A stretch of DNA of 64,000 nt from Geodermatophilus sp. DSM 44513 (GCF_032460525.1 NZ_CP135963.1:4216001-4280000), one strand, 5' to 3'. Shown: positions 18,920 to 30,248, numbered from the stretch's first letter. Notes: generated by a model not told the origin, from the letters alone. Numbers and translations are program-made.

Positions 18920-21204
18920 CAGCTGGTCGGGACCGTCCCCGCCGGCACGGTGCCCACCGCGTCCTCGGGCGCACCGAACAGCGCCGGGAGGGTCGCCGTC
19001 CACGCGGCGCGCAGCTCGGCCAGCGGCAGCGCGGCGACGCCCTCGACGAGCAGGGCGTCCCCGCCGGTCGTGCCCAGCTCGGTGACCGGGACGCCGGCCC
19101 ACTCGGCGGTGACCCGCACCGCCTCCGGGTCGGTCGTGGTGACCACGGCCCGCGCGGCGGACTCGCTGAACAGCGCGGTGAACGGGTCCTCACCCAGCCG
19201 CAGCGCGGCGCCGGTGCCGTACCGCAGCGCCGACTCGGCCAGCACCTGCGCCAGGCCGCCGTCGGCCAGGTCGTGGGCGGAGGTGACCAGCCCCTCACGG
19301 CCCAGTGCGGCCAGCAGCTCGGCCAGCGACCGCTCGGCCGCCAGGTCGACCGCGGGCGGGCGGCCGCCGAGGTGGCCGTGCGCCACCGACGCCCACGCCG
19401 ACCCACCGAACTCCGGCCGGGTGACCCCGAGCAGCAGCACCGTCTCCCCCGCCGTCCGCCAGCCGGTGGGCACCCGCCGGCGGACGTCGTCGTGCACGCC
19501 GAGGACGCCGATCACCGGCGTCGGGTCGATCGCGACGTCGCCGGTCTGGTTGTAGAGGCTCACGTTGCCGCCGGTGACCGGCAGACCCAGCTCGCGGCAG
19601 CCGTCGGCCAGCCCGCGCACGGCCTCGGCGAACTGCCACATCACCTCGGGCTCCTCCGGGGAGCCGAAGTTCAGGCAGTTGGTGACGGCCAGCGGCCGCG
19701 CGCCGCTCACCGCCACGTTGCGGTAGGCCTCGGCGAGGTTGAGCTGCGTGCCGGCGTAGGGATCCAGCCGGGCGTACCGGCCGTTGCCGTCGAGGGCCAG
19801 CGCGATGCCGCGGGAGCTGTCCTCGTCGATGCGGACCACCCCGGCGTCGTCGGGGTGGGCGAGCACGGTGTTCCCGCGGACGTAGCGGTCGTACTGCTCG
19901 GTCACCCAGGTCTTGTCCGCGCCGTCGGGGCTGGCCACCACGGCCAGCCAGTGCGCCGCCAGCTGCTCGGGCGTCCGCGGGCGGGGCAGCGCGGCCGGGT
20001 CGTCGGCCTGCAGGTCGTCGAGGTCGGCGGGGCGCCGCATCGGGCGGTCGTAGACCGGCCCCTCGTGGGCGACGGTGCGCGGCGGGACGTCGACGATCCG
20101 CTGCCCGTGCCAGTCGACCGTCAGCCGGTCGCCGTCGGTGACCTCACCGACGACGGTGGCCAGCACGTCCCACTTCGCGCAGACGGCCAGGAACGCCTCG
20201 ACCTTGGCCGGCTCGACGATCGCGCACATGCGCTCCTGGGACTCGCTCATCAGGATCTCGGCCGGGGTGAGCGTGGGGTCGCGCAGCGGGACGCGGTCGA
20301 GGTCGACGTGCATGCCACCGGTGCCCGCGCTGGCCAGCTCCGACGTCGCGCAGGACAGCCCGGCGCCGCCGAGGTCCTGGATGCCGGTGACCAGGTCGGC
20401 GGCGAACAGCTCCAGGCAGGCCTCGATGAGCAGCTTCTCGGTGAACGGGTCGCCGACCTGCACGCTGGGCCGCTTGGCCGGGCGGTGCTCGTCGTCGAAG
20501 GTCTCGCTGGCCAGCACCGACACCCCGCCGATGCCGTCACCGCCGGTGCGCGCGCCGAACAGCACCACCTTGTTGCCGGCGCCCTCGGCCTTGGCCAGGT
20601 GCACGTCCTCGTGCCGCATGACGCCCACGCACAGGGCGTTGACCAGCGGGTTGCCGGCGTAGCAGTCGGCGAACAGCAGTTCCCCGCCGATGTTGGGCAG
20701 GCCCAGGCAGTTGCCGTAGCCGCCCACCCCGGCCACGACCCCGGGCAGCACGCGGGCGGTGTCCGGGGCGTCGGCGCGGCCGAAGCGCAGCGAGTCCATG
20801 ACCGCGACCGGCCGGGCGCCCATGGTGAGGATGTCGCGCACGATGCCGCCCACCCCGGTCGCCGCACCCTGGTAGGGCTCGACGTAGCTCGGGTGGTTGT
20901 GCGACTCAACCTTGAAGGTGACCGCGTAGCCGTCACCGACGTCGACCACGCCGGCGTTCTCGCCGATGCCCACCAGCAGCGCCTCGCTGCGCGGCAGGTC
21001 CCCGAACCGGCGCAGGTGCACCTTGGAGGACTTGTAGGAGCAGTGCTCGCTCCACATCACCGAGTACATCGCCAGCTCGGCGGAGGTGGGCCGGCGGCCG
21101 AGGATGTCCCGGATCCGGTGGTACTCCTCGGAGCGGAGCCCCAGCTCGGCGTACGGCTGCTCCTCGTCCGGGGTCTCCCCCGCCCGCGCGACGGTGTCGA
21201 TCAC
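18919..21204 (-). CDS. purL: Phosphoribosylformylglycinamidine synthase subunit PurL
   Basis: PurL of 761 aa, the small Gram-positive type that works with separate PurS and PurQ to make FGAM from FGAR, ATP and glutamine-derived ammonia. Conserved features include [16 protein letters not shown] near residue 50, [15 protein letters not shown], and the second AIRS-like half with GGNVSLYN. Size excludes the single-chain 1,300-aa enterobacterial type. The start overlaps the purQ stop (ATGA), and the stop overlaps the SCP-like gene, giving a purS-purQ-purL-SCP operon. Confidence 0.97.
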   Translation of the reverse strand: MIDTVARAGETPDEEQPYAELGLRSEEYHRIRDILGRRPTSAELAMYSVMWSEHCSYKSSKVHLRRFGDLPRSEALLVGIGENAGVVDVGDGYAVTFKVESHNHPSYVEPYQGAATGVGGIVRDILTMGARPVAVMDSLRFGRADAPDTARVLPGVVAGVGGYGNCLGLPNIGGELLFADCYAGNPLVNALCVGVMRHEDVHLAKAEGAGNKVVLFGARTGGDGIGGVSVLASETFDDEHRPAKRPSVQVGDPFTEKLLIEACLELFAADLVTGIQDLGGAGLSCATSELASAGTGGMHVDLDRVPLRDPTLTPAEILMSESQERMCAIVEPAKVEAFLAVCAKWDVLATVVGEVTDGDRLTVDWHGQRIVDVPPRTVAHEGPVYDRPMRRPADLDDLQADDPAALPRPRTPEQLAAHWLAVVASPDGADKTWVTEQYDRYVRGNTVLAHPDDAGVVRIDEDSSRGIALALDGNGRYARLDPYAGTQLNLAEAYRNVAVSGARPLAVTNCLNFGSPEEPEVMWQFAEAVRGLADGCRELGLPVTGGNVSLYNQTGDVAIDPTPVIGVLGVHDDVRRRVPTGWRTAGETVLLLGVTRPEFGGSAWASVAHGHLGGRPPAVDLAAERSLAELLAALGREGLVTSAHDLADGGLAQVLAESALRYGTGAALRLGEDPFTALFSESAARAVVTTTDPEAVRVTAEWAGVPVTELGTTGGDALLVEGVAALPLAELRAAWTATLPALFGAPEDAVGTVPAGTVPTS

Positions 21205-21872
21205 CGGGACACCGTGGCCTCGAGCACGCTGGTGAAGAAGCCGAGCCCGTCGGTGGACGGGCCGGTGAGGGCCTCCACCGCGTGCTCGGGGTGCGGCATG
21301 AGGCCCACGACGCGGCCGTCGGCGCTGCTCACCCCGGCGATGTCGCGCATGGACCCGTTGGGGTTGCCGCCGGTGTAGCGGACGGCGACCAGCCCCTCCC
21401 CCTCGATGCGGTCCAGGTCGGCCGGCGCCGCGACGTAGCGGCCCTCACCGTTCTTCACCGGGACGACGACCTCCTGGCCGGCCGCGTAGGCGCTGGTCCA
21501 GGCGGTGCCGGTGCGCTCCACGCGCAGCGCCTGGTCGCGGTTGCGGAAGTGCAGGTGGCCGTTGCGGGTCAGCGCGCCGGGCAGCAGGCCGGCCTCGCAC
21601 AGCACCTGGAAGCCGTTGCAGATGCCCAGCACCGGTGTGCCCCGGCGGGCCCGGTCGACGACGTCGCGCATCACCGGTGCCCGCGCGGCGAGGGCGCCGG
21701 CCCGCAGGTAGTCGCCGTAGGAGAAGCCGCCGGGCAGCACGACGGCGTCCACGTCGCGCAGGTCGGAGTCGGCGTGCCAGAGCGCGACGGGCTCCGCGCC
21801 GGCCAGCCGGACCGCGCGTGCGGCGTCGACGTCGTCCAGGGAGCCCGGGAAGGTGACGACCCCGATGCGCAT
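21201..21872 (-). CDS. purQ: Phosphoribosylformylglycinamidine synthase subunit PurQ
   Basis: Glutaminase subunit of 223 aa supplying ammonia to PurL. Class I amidotransferase features are visible: [14 protein letters not shown], the nucleophile elbow GICNGFQVL with the catalytic cysteine, and the His/Glu pair in MPHPEHAVE near the C-terminus. Starts with ATG three bases after the purS stop and overlaps purL by ATGA, so the three subunits are made together. Confidence 0.97.
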   Translation of the reverse strand: MRIGVVTFPGSLDDVDAARAVRLAGAEPVALWHADSDLRDVDAVVLPGGFSYGDYLRAGALAARAPVMRDVVDRARRGTPVLGICNGFQVLCEAGLLPGALTRNGHLHFRNRDQALRVERTGTAWTSAYAAGQEVVVPVKNGEGRYVAAPADLDRIEGEGLVAVRYTGGNPNGSMRDIAGVSSADGRVVGLMPHPEHAVEALTGPSTDGLGFFTSVLEATVSR

Positions 21873-21875
21873 GCC

Positions 21876-22115
21876 TCAGCTCCTCGGCAGGTGGAGCTCG
21901 ACGTCCTCGATGACCGGGTTGGCCAGCAGCGTCTCGGCGATCTCGCGCAGCTCGGCCTCGTCCGGCGTCCCGTCGACCTCGAGCACGAAGTGCTTGCCCT
22001 GGCGGACGCTGCGCACGCCGCCGTGGCCCAGCCGGCCGAGCGCGCCGAGCACCGCCTGCCCCTGCGGGTCGGAGATCTCCGGCTTCAGCACGACGTCGAC
22101 GACCACCCGGGACAC
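21876..22115 (-). CDS. purS: Phosphoribosylformylglycinamidine synthase subunit PurS
   Basis: PurS, 79 aa, the small structural subunit that bridges PurL and PurQ and helps channel ammonia. It has the family pattern VVVDVVLKPEISDPQGQAV and a C-terminal NPVIEDVEL. Start GTG 22115 is 7 nt after a TACCCT box and has no Shine-Dalgarno sequence, consistent with a leaderless operon message. Length is normal for the family. Confidence 0.94.
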   Translation of the reverse strand: MSRVVVDVVLKPEISDPQGQAVLGALGRLGHGGVRSVRQGKHFVLEVDGTPDEAELREIAETLLANPVIEDVELHLPRS

Positions 22116-22122
22116 GCCGCCG

Positions 22123-22128
22123 AGGGTA
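22123..22128 (-). promoter_or_regulatory. Candidate -10 box for the purSQL operon
   Basis: TACCCT on the minus strand, 7 nt before the purS GTG. No -35 consensus seen. Confidence 0.5.
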
Positions 22129-22268
22129 CCGGGGAGGCCCCGCTCACCCGACCGGGTGGGTTCGCACCCGGACCCCTCAGGTGCCCGGCCGGGACGGCCG
22201 TTCCTGCTGCAGGACGGCCGCCCGGCCGTCGCACCGACCGACCGGCAGCAGCGACCGAGGAGGACGCC

Positions 22269-22760
22269 GTGACCGCGCCCCGACGGCTCGCCGCGGTGCT
22301 GCTGTGCGCCGTCGCCGCCGCGGTCGCCGCCCTGGGGCTGCCCGCTGCCGCGGCCACGGTGGCCGCGCCGGCCGGTGCCGGCCCGACCGCCCTGGTCGTC
22401 TCGGCCGGGGCGCCCGCCGGGGCGCTGTTCCCCGAGCCGGCGACCGGCTACGCCTCCCCCGAGGTGGGCGCCGTCGCGCTGACCGTCGGCAACCCCGGGC
22501 CGACCGCCGTGCGGGTGCACGCGGTGCGCCTGAGCGCGGTCGGCGTGCGCGCCGTGGCCGGGCGGGTCTGCCCGGCGGGCAGCGTGCTGCCCGCCCGGAC
22601 CGGCCCGGTGGACCTCGCCGAGCCGGTGCGGCTGCCGGCCGGCGCCGTGGGCGTGCCGGTGCGGGTGCCCGGTGCGCTGCGCATGCCGGCCACCGCCGGA
22701 CCGGGCTGCCAGGGCGCCGCGGTGGACGTCGAGGTGACCGTCGTCGCCGCGCCCGCGTAG
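22269..22760 (+). CDS. Small secreted protein, first of a related pair
   Basis: Protein of 163 aa with a Sec signal peptide (cleavage near AAAATVAAP, about residue 30). The mature part is a beta-rich, Ala/Val/Pro-rich domain with two cysteines (RVCPAG and PGCQGA). It aligns with the next gene: both have VSAG.P...L(F/Y)P, an NP.P..V.V strand, and L.M...A..GCQGA...V.VT near the end. I do not recognise a named family. GTG 22269 is preceded by GAGGAGGA. It is divergent from purS and reads with two further secreted genes. Probably an extracellular or wall-associated domain of Ig-like topology; no catalytic motif seen. Confidence 0.7.
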   Translation: MTAPRRLAAVLLCAVAAAVAALGLPAAAATVAAPAGAGPTALVVSAGAPAGALFPEPATGYASPEVGAVALTVGNPGPTAVRVHAVRLSAVGVRAVAGRVCPAGSVLPARTGPVDLAEPVRLPAGAVGVPVRVPGALRMPATAGPGCQGAAVDVEVTVVAAPA

Positions 22761-22978
22761 TCACCGTCCGTGACGAGGAGTCGGCGGTGCACCCGACCGC
22801 CACAGCTCTCTCCCGTGACGCGAGCAGGTGACGCAGCGCCACGACGGAGCCGTCCTGCCCCTCGATCGGGTGGCGCACCGCCCCCGTGGCTTCCGGCCCT
22901 GCCCCGCCGTCCCGTAGATCGTTCACACACAGCGACACACCGTCGCTACGGACAGTGAGATGATCACGGGGGCCCCTC

Positions 22979-23443
22979 ATGAACCTGCGCAAGCGATCCA
23001 GCGTCGTCGCCCTGCTGACCCTCGCCCTCGTCGGCGGTGGCGTGGCCTGGGCCGCGTGGCTGGTGAGCGGTACGGGCACGGCGACGTCGCAGGCGGCCAC
23101 GGTGACCTCGCTCGAGGTGTCCGCAGGTACCCCGCAGGACCGGCTCTACCCGGGGGGCGCGACCGACCTGCAGGTCCTCGTCGACAACCCCAACCCGTTC
23201 CCGGTGACGGTCACCCAGGCCACCTTCGGCGCGGTCACCGTGACGCCGCAGGCAGGCAAGACCTGCGCCGCCGCGGACGTCGCCACCGCCGGCCCGCTCG
23301 CCCTGTCCGCGGGCCTGGCCGCCGAGTCGCAGGACACCGCCCTGCTGCTGCCGGACGCGCTGAGCATGCTCACGAGCGCGGCCGACGGGTGCCAGGGGGC
23401 GTCCTTCAGCGTCCAGGTCACCCTGACCGCACAGTCCGCCTGA
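22979..23443 (+). CDS. Small secreted protein, second of a related pair
   Basis: Protein of 154 aa. The N-terminus MNLRKRSSVVALL, followed by a hydrophobic stretch and WAAWLVSGTGTA, resembles the signal region of small actinobacterial surface proteins whose mature chain begins with a G-S/T-G-T-A pattern. The mature domain is beta-rich with NPNPFPVTVTQA, a cysteine in KTCAAA and GCQGASFSVQVT at the end, matching the preceding gene. No known enzymatic motif. The 218-bp gap upstream contains no other ORF I can support, so it may have its own promoter. Function unknown. Confidence 0.75.
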   Translation: MNLRKRSSVVALLTLALVGGGVAWAAWLVSGTGTATSQAATVTSLEVSAGTPQDRLYPGGATDLQVLVDNPNPFPVTVTQATFGAVTVTPQAGKTCAAADVATAGPLALSAGLAAESQDTALLLPDALSMLTSAADGCQGASFSVQVTLTAQSA

Positions 23444-23511
23444 CCGGGTCGGGGGCACCGCGCACCGCGGTGCCCCCGGCCACCGCCCCGTCCCGCCCGA
23501 GGAGGACCGCC

Positions 23512-24027
23512 ATGCGCCGGACCGCCGTGCGCCGGACCGCCGTGCGCCGGACCGCCGTGGTCAGCCTGGTCGTGCTCGGGCTGCTGCTCGGCGCGACCGG
23601 CCCGGCGGCGGCCGGCTGGGCGACCTCGGGCGGCGGGGCGGCCGTGGCACGGGCGGCGTCCATGCCGGAGATCGGGCAGCCGACGGTGGCGAGGGTCGTC
23701 GATCCGGCGACCGGGCAGACCACCTACGTGGTGCAGTGGTCGGCCGGCCCGGTCGGCACCAGCCCGGTCCCGGGTTACCTGGTTAGGCGCACGATCTTCC
23801 CCGGCACCGCGCAGGCCCGGCACGAGACGATCGTCAGCGGCACCTGCTCGGGCGTCACGTACGAGGGCCGCAGCAACGTCTACCTGCCCTCCCCCGCGGA
23901 GACCGGCGCTCAGTCGTGCACCGACCCGGAGGGCTACGCCAAGGGCGAGGTGACCTACTCGGTCACCCCGGTGCTCCTGGGGTGGACCGGTCCGACCTCA
24001 CCGGAGTCGGCGGTCGTCCGGCCCTGA
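23512..24027 (+). CDS. Secreted fibronectin-type-III-like protein
   Basis: Protein of 171 aa with a signal peptide whose n-region is three copies of RRTAV. The mature part starts near AAAGWATSGGG and holds one beta-sandwich-like domain: QPTVARVV, TTYVVQWSAG and GYLVRRT follow the strand order of FN3 modules, and two cysteines (TCSGV, SCTDP) probably form a disulfide. Its ATG follows GGAGGA. It lies 68 bp after the secreted pair and 15 bp before convergent purC, with no terminator between. Family not identified; FN3-like is my reading of the strand pattern. Confidence 0.65.
   Translation: MRRTAVRRTAVRRTAVVSLVVLGLLLGATGPAAAGWATSGGGAAVARAASMPEIGQPTVARVVDPATGQTTYVVQWSAGPVGTSPVPGYLVRRTIFPGTAQARHETIVSGTCSGVTYEGRSNVYLPSPAETGAQSCTDPEGYAKGEVTYSVTPVLLGWTGPTSPESAVVRP
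23515..23559 (+). repeat. Three perfect 15-bp tandem repeats in a signal peptide
   Basis: Three identical copies of CGCCGGACCGCCGTG follow the ATG of the FN3-like gene, encoding RRTAV three times. Each ends in GTG, so copy number changes keep frame and could supply alternative start codons. Confidence 0.9.
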
Positions 24028-24042
24028 GGTACCAGGGCCCGA

Positions 24043-24903
24043 TCAGCGGAACGGGGTGCCGGTCAGCCGCTCGTAGGCGGTCACGTAGCGCTCGCGGGTG
24101 GCCTCCACCACGTCGGCGGGCAGCTCCGGCGGTGGGGACACCCGGTCCCAGCCGGAGGAGGTCAGCCAGTCGCGGACGTACTGCTTGTCGTAGGAGGGCT
24201 GGACGTCGCCGGGTGACCACAGCGTCGCCGGCCAGAAGCGCGAGGAGTCAGGGGTGAGCACCTCGTCGCCGAGGACCAGCCCGGAGGAGTCGAGACCGAA
24301 CTCGACCTTGGTGTCGGCCAGCAGGATGCCGGCGTCCCGGGCGACCTCCGCACCGCGCCGGTAGAGCGCCAGGGTCAGCTCGCGCAACCGGCCGGCCCGC
24401 TCGGCGCCCACCGCGGCGACGACGTCGGCGAAGTCGACGGCCTGGTCGTGCTCACCCGGCGCGGCCTTGGTGGACGGCGTGAACACCGGCTCGGGCAGCT
24501 GCGAGCCCTCGACCAGCCCGGCCGGCAGCTCGACGTCCCGGATGGACCCGGTCCGCCGGTACTCCGCCGTCCCCGACCCGGACAGGTAGCCGCGCGCCAC
24601 GCACTCCACCGGCAGCATCTCCAGCCGCCGCACCAGCACCGCGCGGCCCGCGACGGCGTCCGGTACGTCCGTGGCCGAGAGCAGGTGGTGGGTGGCGCCG
24701 AACTCGGCCAGCACCGGCGCCAGCTGCTCGAACCACCACACCGACAGCGCGGTGAGCACCCGGCCCTTGTCCGGGATGGGCGTGGGCAGCACGGCGTCGT
24801 AGGCGGAGATCCGGTCCGACGCCACCAGCAGCAGCCGGCCGGGCCCGGCCTCGTAGACCTCGCGCACCTTGCCGCGGGCCACCAGGGGCAGCGACAGGGT
24901 CAC
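24043..24903 (-). CDS. purC: SAICAR synthase (phosphoribosylaminoimidazole-succinocarboxamide synthase)
   Basis: PurC, 286 aa, joins aspartate to CAIR with ATP. The N-terminal lysine-rich start is RGKVREVYE, followed by VASDRISAYD and ECVARGYLSGS; the later segments STKAAPGEHD and LADTKVEFG carry substrate and metal ligands. The length matches the eukaryote-like/actinobacterial class of about 290 aa. The GTG start overlaps the purB stop (GTGA). It is convergent with the FN3-like gene at 15 bp. Confidence 0.96.
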   Translation of the reverse strand: MTLSLPLVARGKVREVYEAGPGRLLLVASDRISAYDAVLPTPIPDKGRVLTALSVWWFEQLAPVLAEFGATHHLLSATDVPDAVAGRAVLVRRLEMLPVECVARGYLSGSGTAEYRRTGSIRDVELPAGLVEGSQLPEPVFTPSTKAAPGEHDQAVDFADVVAAVGAERAGRLRELTLALYRRGAEVARDAGILLADTKVEFGLDSSGLVLGDEVLTPDSSRFWPATLWSPGDVQPSYDKQYVRDWLTSSGWDRVSPPPELPADVVEATRERYVTAYERLTGTPFR

Positions 24904-26207
24904 GCCAGGGCCGCCACGCGGTCGAACAGCGGGCCGAGGGCGGCCACGTACCGCTCGGGCCGGCAGATGTCGTCCAGCCGGGCCTCGTCCAGGTCGACTC
25001 CGGCGTCCTTGGCCCGCCCCCGCAGCGTCTCGCGGAACGGCGTGCCGCTGGTCCAGGTCTCCATCGCCGCCGACTGCACCAGCGCGTAGGCGTCCTCCCG
25101 CGACGCCCCGCCCTCGACCAGCTCCAGCAGCACCGCGGAGGTGTAGATCAGCCCGCCGGTGGACTCTAGGTTCGCCCGCATCCGGCCGGCGTCCACCACC
25201 AGGCCCTCCACCAGACCGGTGGTCAGGTGCAGCAGGTAGTCGGTGGTGACCGCGGCGTCGGGCAGGAACACCCGCTCGGTCGAGGAGTGCGAGATGTCCC
25301 GCTCGTGCCATAGCGGGATGCCCTCCATCACCGGGACGACAGCGGCGCGCACCACCCGGGCCAGCCCGGCGATGCGCTCGGACCGGATCGGGTTCTTCTT
25401 GTGCGGCATCGCCGACGAGCCCTTCTGCCCGGACCCGAAGGCCTCCGACAGCTCGCGCACCTCGGTGCGCTGCCCGTGCCGGACCTCCAGGGCCACCGTC
25501 TCGCAGACGGTGGCCACGATCGCCAGGCAGGCGACCCACTCGCTGATCGAGTCGCGCAGCACCACCTGGGTGGAGGCGTCGGCGGGCGTGAGGTCCAGCG
25601 CGGCGGCGACGGCGGCCTCGACCGAGGGGTCGACGAGGGAGTACGTGCCGACCGCGCCGGAGATGGCGACCACGCCGACCCGTCCGCGCGCGGCCCGCAG
25701 CCGGTCCCGCGACCGGGCGGCGGCGAAGGCGAGGTCGGCGACCCGGTGGCCCCACACGTCGGGCTCGGCGTGCACACCGTGGGTGCGCCCGACCCGGATG
25801 GTGTCGCGGTGGGCCAGCGCGTGGTCGCGCAGCACGGCGACCAGCCGGTCCAAGCGGCCGAGCAGCAGGTCGGTGGCCTCGGTGAGCTGGACGGCCAGCG
25901 CGGTGTCCAGCAGGTCCGACGACGTCATGCCGTGGTGGACGTAGGCGGCCGCCGACCGGGGCTCGGTGTTGTCCGCCCAGGCGGTGAGGAAGGCGATGAC
26001 GTCGTGCTGCGTGGTCTCCTCGATCTCGGCGACCCGCTCCGGCGTGGGCGGCGGCGCGTCGCGCACCGGCGGCACCACCTCGGCGGGCACCCGCCCGGCG
26101 GCGGCGTGCGCCTCGAGCACCAGGGTCTCCACCCGGCACCACAGCTCGTACTTGTGCTCGTCGCTCCAGACCCGCCCCATCTCCGGGAGCGTGTACCGCT
26201 CGATCAC
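24900..26207 (-). CDS. purB: Adenylosuccinate lyase
   Basis: PurB, 435 aa, removes fumarate from SAICAR and from adenylosuccinate, acting twice in the pathway. Fumarase-superfamily regions are visible: MTSSDLLDTALA, the catalytic-region GRTHGVHAEP, and the signature loop GSSAMPHKKNPIRSE. Start GTG 26207 begins VIERYTLPEMG, the usual family N-terminus. The 152 bp between purD and purB contain a hairpin but no TA dinucleotide on either strand, so no TANNNT promoter is possible there and read-through from purD is likely. Confidence 0.96.
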   Translation of the reverse strand: MIERYTLPEMGRVWSDEHKYELWCRVETLVLEAHAAAGRVPAEVVPPVRDAPPPTPERVAEIEETTQHDVIAFLTAWADNTEPRSAAAYVHHGMTSSDLLDTALAVQLTEATDLLLGRLDRLVAVLRDHALAHRDTIRVGRTHGVHAEPDVWGHRVADLAFAAARSRDRLRAARGRVGVVAISGAVGTYSLVDPSVEAAVAAALDLTPADASTQVVLRDSISEWVACLAIVATVCETVALEVRHGQRTEVRELSEAFGSGQKGSSAMPHKKNPIRSERIAGLARVVRAAVVPVMEGIPLWHERDISHSSTERVFLPDAAVTTDYLLHLTTGLVEGLVVDAGRMRANLESTGGLIYTSAVLLELVEGGASREDAYALVQSAAMETWTSGTPFRETLRGRAKDAGVDLDEARLDDICRPERYVAALGPLFDRVAALA

Positions 26208-26300
26208 CGCTCGTCCGCTCGTCGCACCACGGGCCCAGTCTCCCTCGCGGCCGGCCAGGGGACCCAAGGCCCCCACCCCGCGGCCGCGGACCCTCCCGTG

Positions 26301-26340
26301 CGGTGGCCGACCTCGTGCTGCAGCGCGAGGCCGGCCACCG
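26301..26340 (-). terminator. Hairpin between purD and purB
   Basis: A 15-bp inverted repeat with one mismatch (CGGTGGCCG..CCTCG arms, 10-nt loop) lies just after the purD stop and before purB. It may weaken read-through into purB-purC or act as a processing or stability element; no promoter is visible downstream of it. Confidence 0.5.
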
Positions 26341-26359
26341 CAGGGCACGGTCGGTGCTC

Positions 26360-27613
26360 TCAGACCGTGATCCGCCCCTCGACCGCGGCCAGCGCGATGT
26401 CGGTGCGCCAGTGCGCGCCGGCCAGCCGGACGGCGGCCACCCGCTCGTAGGCCGACTGCCGGGCGGCGGCGAGGTCCGCGCCGACGGCGGTGACCGCGAG
26501 CACGCGCCCGCCGGCGGAGCGGACGGTGCCCTCGGCGTCCACCGTGGTGCCCGCGTGCAGCACGCCCTCGCCGTCGGCACCGGTGACCGGGTCGCCGGTG
26601 CGCGGCCGCTCCGGATAGCCCGGCGCGGCGACCACGACGGTGACCGCCGCCCCGTCGAGCCAGCGCAGCGGCGGGTGCCCGGCCAGCGTGCCGGTGGCCG
26701 CGGCCTGCAGCAGCCCGGCCAGCGGCGTCTCCAGCAGCGGCAGCACCACCTGGGTCTCGGGGTCGCCGAAGCGGGCGTTGAACTCCACCACCCGCAACCC
26801 GCGCGAGGTCAGCGCCAGGCCCGCGTAGAGCAGGCCGGAGAAGGGCTCGCCCCGGCGGGCCATCTCGTCGACGGTCGGCTGCAGCACCGTGGCCCGCGCC
26901 TCCTCGACGAGGCCGGCGGGCGCCCACGGCAGCGGGGCGTAGGCGCCCATCCCGCCGGTGTTGGGGCCGGCGTCGCCGTCGTCGCGGCGCTTGGCGTCCT
27001 GGGCGGGCAGCAGCGGCAGCACCGTCGTCCCGTCGGTGACGGCGAACAGCGACACCTCCGGGCCGTCGAGGAACTCCTCGACCAGCACCGCGCCGCCGGC
27101 GTCCAGCACGCGGTGCCCGTGCGCGACGGCGGCGTCCCGGTCGGTCGTGACGACGACGCCCTTGCCGGCGGCCAGGCCGTCGTCCTTCACCACGTACGGC
27201 GGTCCCGCCTCGTCCAGTGCCGTCTCCAGCTCCGCCGCCCCACCGACGGCCCAGTAGCCGGCGGTGGGCACCCCGGCAGTGCTCATGACGTGCTTGGCGA
27301 AGGACTTCGAGGACTCCAGCTGCGCGGCCTGCGCCGACGGCCCGAAGCAGCCGATCCCGGCGTCGCGCACGGCGTCGGCAGCGCCGGCGACCAGCGGCAC
27401 CTCCGGACCGACGACGACCAGGTCGGCCGCCCAGGAGGTGGCCAGCGCGGCGACCGCGGCCGGGTCGGCGGCGTCGACCGCCGCGGCCTGCGCGATCCGG
27501 GCGGTGCCGGCGTTGCCCGGGGCGCAGGCCAGCGCGGTGACCGCGGGGTCGGAGGAAAGAGCGACGCACAGGGCGTGCTCCCGGGCACCGGAGCCGACGA
27601 CGAGCACGCGCAC
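26360..27613 (-). CDS. purD: Phosphoribosylamine-glycine ligase (GAR synthetase)
   Basis: PurD, 417 aa, ATP-grasp enzyme joining glycine to phosphoribosylamine. Motifs are [11 protein letters not shown] at the N-terminus, VVGPEVPLV, the ATP-grasp strand [13 protein letters not shown], and the metal-binding region [14 protein letters not shown]. The C-terminal domain is complete. GTG 27613 lies 8 nt after TAGGGT and begins VRVLVVGSG, the family N-terminus. First gene of a purD-purB-purC unit. Confidence 0.96.
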   Translation of the reverse strand: MRVLVVGSGAREHALCVALSSDPAVTALACAPGNAGTARIAQAAAVDAADPAAVAALATSWAADLVVVGPEVPLVAGAADAVRDAGIGCFGPSAQAAQLESSKSFAKHVMSTAGVPTAGYWAVGGAAELETALDEAGPPYVVKDDGLAAGKGVVVTTDRDAAVAHGHRVLDAGGAVLVEEFLDGPEVSLFAVTDGTTVLPLLPAQDAKRRDDGDAGPNTGGMGAYAPLPWAPAGLVEEARATVLQPTVDEMARRGEPFSGLLYAGLALTSRGLRVVEFNARFGDPETQVVLPLLETPLAGLLQAAATGTLAGHPPLRWLDGAAVTVVVAAPGYPERPRTGDPVTGADGEGVLHAGTTVDAEGTVRSAGGRVLAVTAVGADLAAARQSAYERVAAVRLAGAHWRTDIALAAVEGRITV

Positions 27614-27621
27614 GGACGCGG

Positions 27622-27627
27622 ACCCTA
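27622..27627 (-). promoter_or_regulatory. Candidate -10 box for purD
   Basis: TAGGGT on the minus strand, 8 nt before the purD GTG. The 225-bp divergent interval also contains GTGTG-AGATGAG-ACAC near 27716-27732, a short imperfect inverted repeat of unknown meaning. Confidence 0.45.
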
Positions 27628-27838
27628 CCCACCGGCGGCAGGCGCCGGGCCGGACCGACCCCGTGGGGGACGGCCCTGCGCCGCAGCCCTCAAGCAGTCC
27701 GACCCTCCGGCCGATGTGTGTGAGATGAGACACGTGGCACCGGATGAGGCGCAGGTCAGCGGGCTGTCCGCCGGATCGTGGACGACCCGTCGGCGCGCGT
27801 TCGCCGTCCCGACACCTGCCTCGGGTGTTGTAGAGGAC

Positions 27839-28897
27839 ATGCACGCGACCGCGGCAACGGCCGCACTCGCGCCCATGGGCCCCGCCCGTCCCGTGGTCGT
27901 GGGACACCGGGGGGCCACGGCCTACCGACCCGAGCACACCGCGGCCAGCTTCGAGCTGGCCATCGACCTCGGCGCCGACCTCGTCGAGCCCGACGTCGTG
28001 GTCAGCCGCGACGGGGCACTGGTCGTCCGGCACGAGAACGAGCTCTCGCACTCCACCGACGTCGCCGGGCGCCCGGAGTTCGCCGACCGGCGCACCACCC
28101 GGGTCGTCGACGGCCGCGAGCGCACCGGCTGGTTCACCGAGGACTTCACGCTGGCCGAGCTGCGCACCCTGCGCGCCGTCGAGCGGATGCCGGCCCTGCG
28201 CCCGCTGAACACCACCTACGACGACCGGGAGGGCATCCTCACCCTCGCCGACGTGGTCGCGATCGCCCGGCGCCGCTCCACCGCCGACCGGCAGGTCCGC
28301 GTGCTGGCCGAGCTCAAGAAGCCCAGCTGGTTCGACCACGAGGCCGGCGTGCCGATGGCCGAGCTGGTCGCCGCGGAGCTGCGCCGGCTGGGCTCGGCCG
28401 GCCCCGACGGCACCGTCGTCGTGCAGTCCTTCGACGCCGCCGCGCTGCGCCAGCTGCGGGCCGACCTCGGCTCCCGCGGGCCGACGATGCTGCAGCTGGT
28501 GGACGACGCCGGCGAGGACGACCACCTGGTGACCCCAGCCGGGCTGCGGGAGGTCAGCACCTACGCGCAGGGCATCGCCCCGAGCCGCCACCGGATCCTG
28601 CTGCGCGACGACGAGCAGACCATGACCGGCGTCTCCGGCCTCATCTCGCAGGCCCACCGCGCCGGGCTGCTGGTCGTCCCGTGGACGCTGCGACCGGAGA
28701 ACGCCTTCCTGCCCCGGCACCTGCGCCGCGGCACGGCCCCCAGCGGCAGCGGCGACATGCGGACCGAGGCCCGGCTGCTGCTGGCGCTCGGCGTCGACGG
28801 GCTGATCACCGACGCCCCGGAGATCGCCGTGGCGGCACGGGCGGAGCTCTACAGCTCCCGCTCGAGGCCGGCGGCGTCGCGGTCGGGAGCCGTGTAG
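27839..28897 (+). CDS. Glycerophosphodiester phosphodiesterase family protein
   Basis: TIM-barrel phosphodiesterase of 352 aa that would release glycerol-3-phosphate from deacylated phospholipids. Catalytic signatures are [13 protein letters not shown], the metal pair in [16 protein letters not shown], and HENELSHST; the C-terminal DGLITDAPE closes the barrel. There is no signal peptide, unlike secreted GlpQ, so it is predicted cytoplasmic. ATG 27839 is only 2 nt from GAGG; ATG 27875 is the alternative and would trim a short non-conserved leader. It ends 9 bp before convergent purA with no visible terminator. Confidence 0.9.
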   Translation: MHATAATAALAPMGPARPVVVGHRGATAYRPEHTAASFELAIDLGADLVEPDVVVSRDGALVVRHENELSHSTDVAGRPEFADRRTTRVVDGRERTGWFTEDFTLAELRTLRAVERMPALRPLNTTYDDREGILTLADVVAIARRRSTADRQVRVLAELKKPSWFDHEAGVPMAELVAAELRRLGSAGPDGTVVVQSFDAAALRQLRADLGSRGPTMLQLVDDAGEDDHLVTPAGLREVSTYAQGIAPSRHRILLRDDEQTMTGVSGLISQAHRAGLLVVPWTLRPENAFLPRHLRRGTAPSGSGDMRTEARLLLALGVDGLITDAPEIAVAARAELYSSRSRPAASRSGAV

Positions 28898-28906
28898 CCC
28901 CTCGGG

Positions 28907-30211
<1,305 letters not shown>

Positions 30212-30248
30212 TCACTCGTCACCGGCGGTGGACCGGCTGGCAGGTGGC

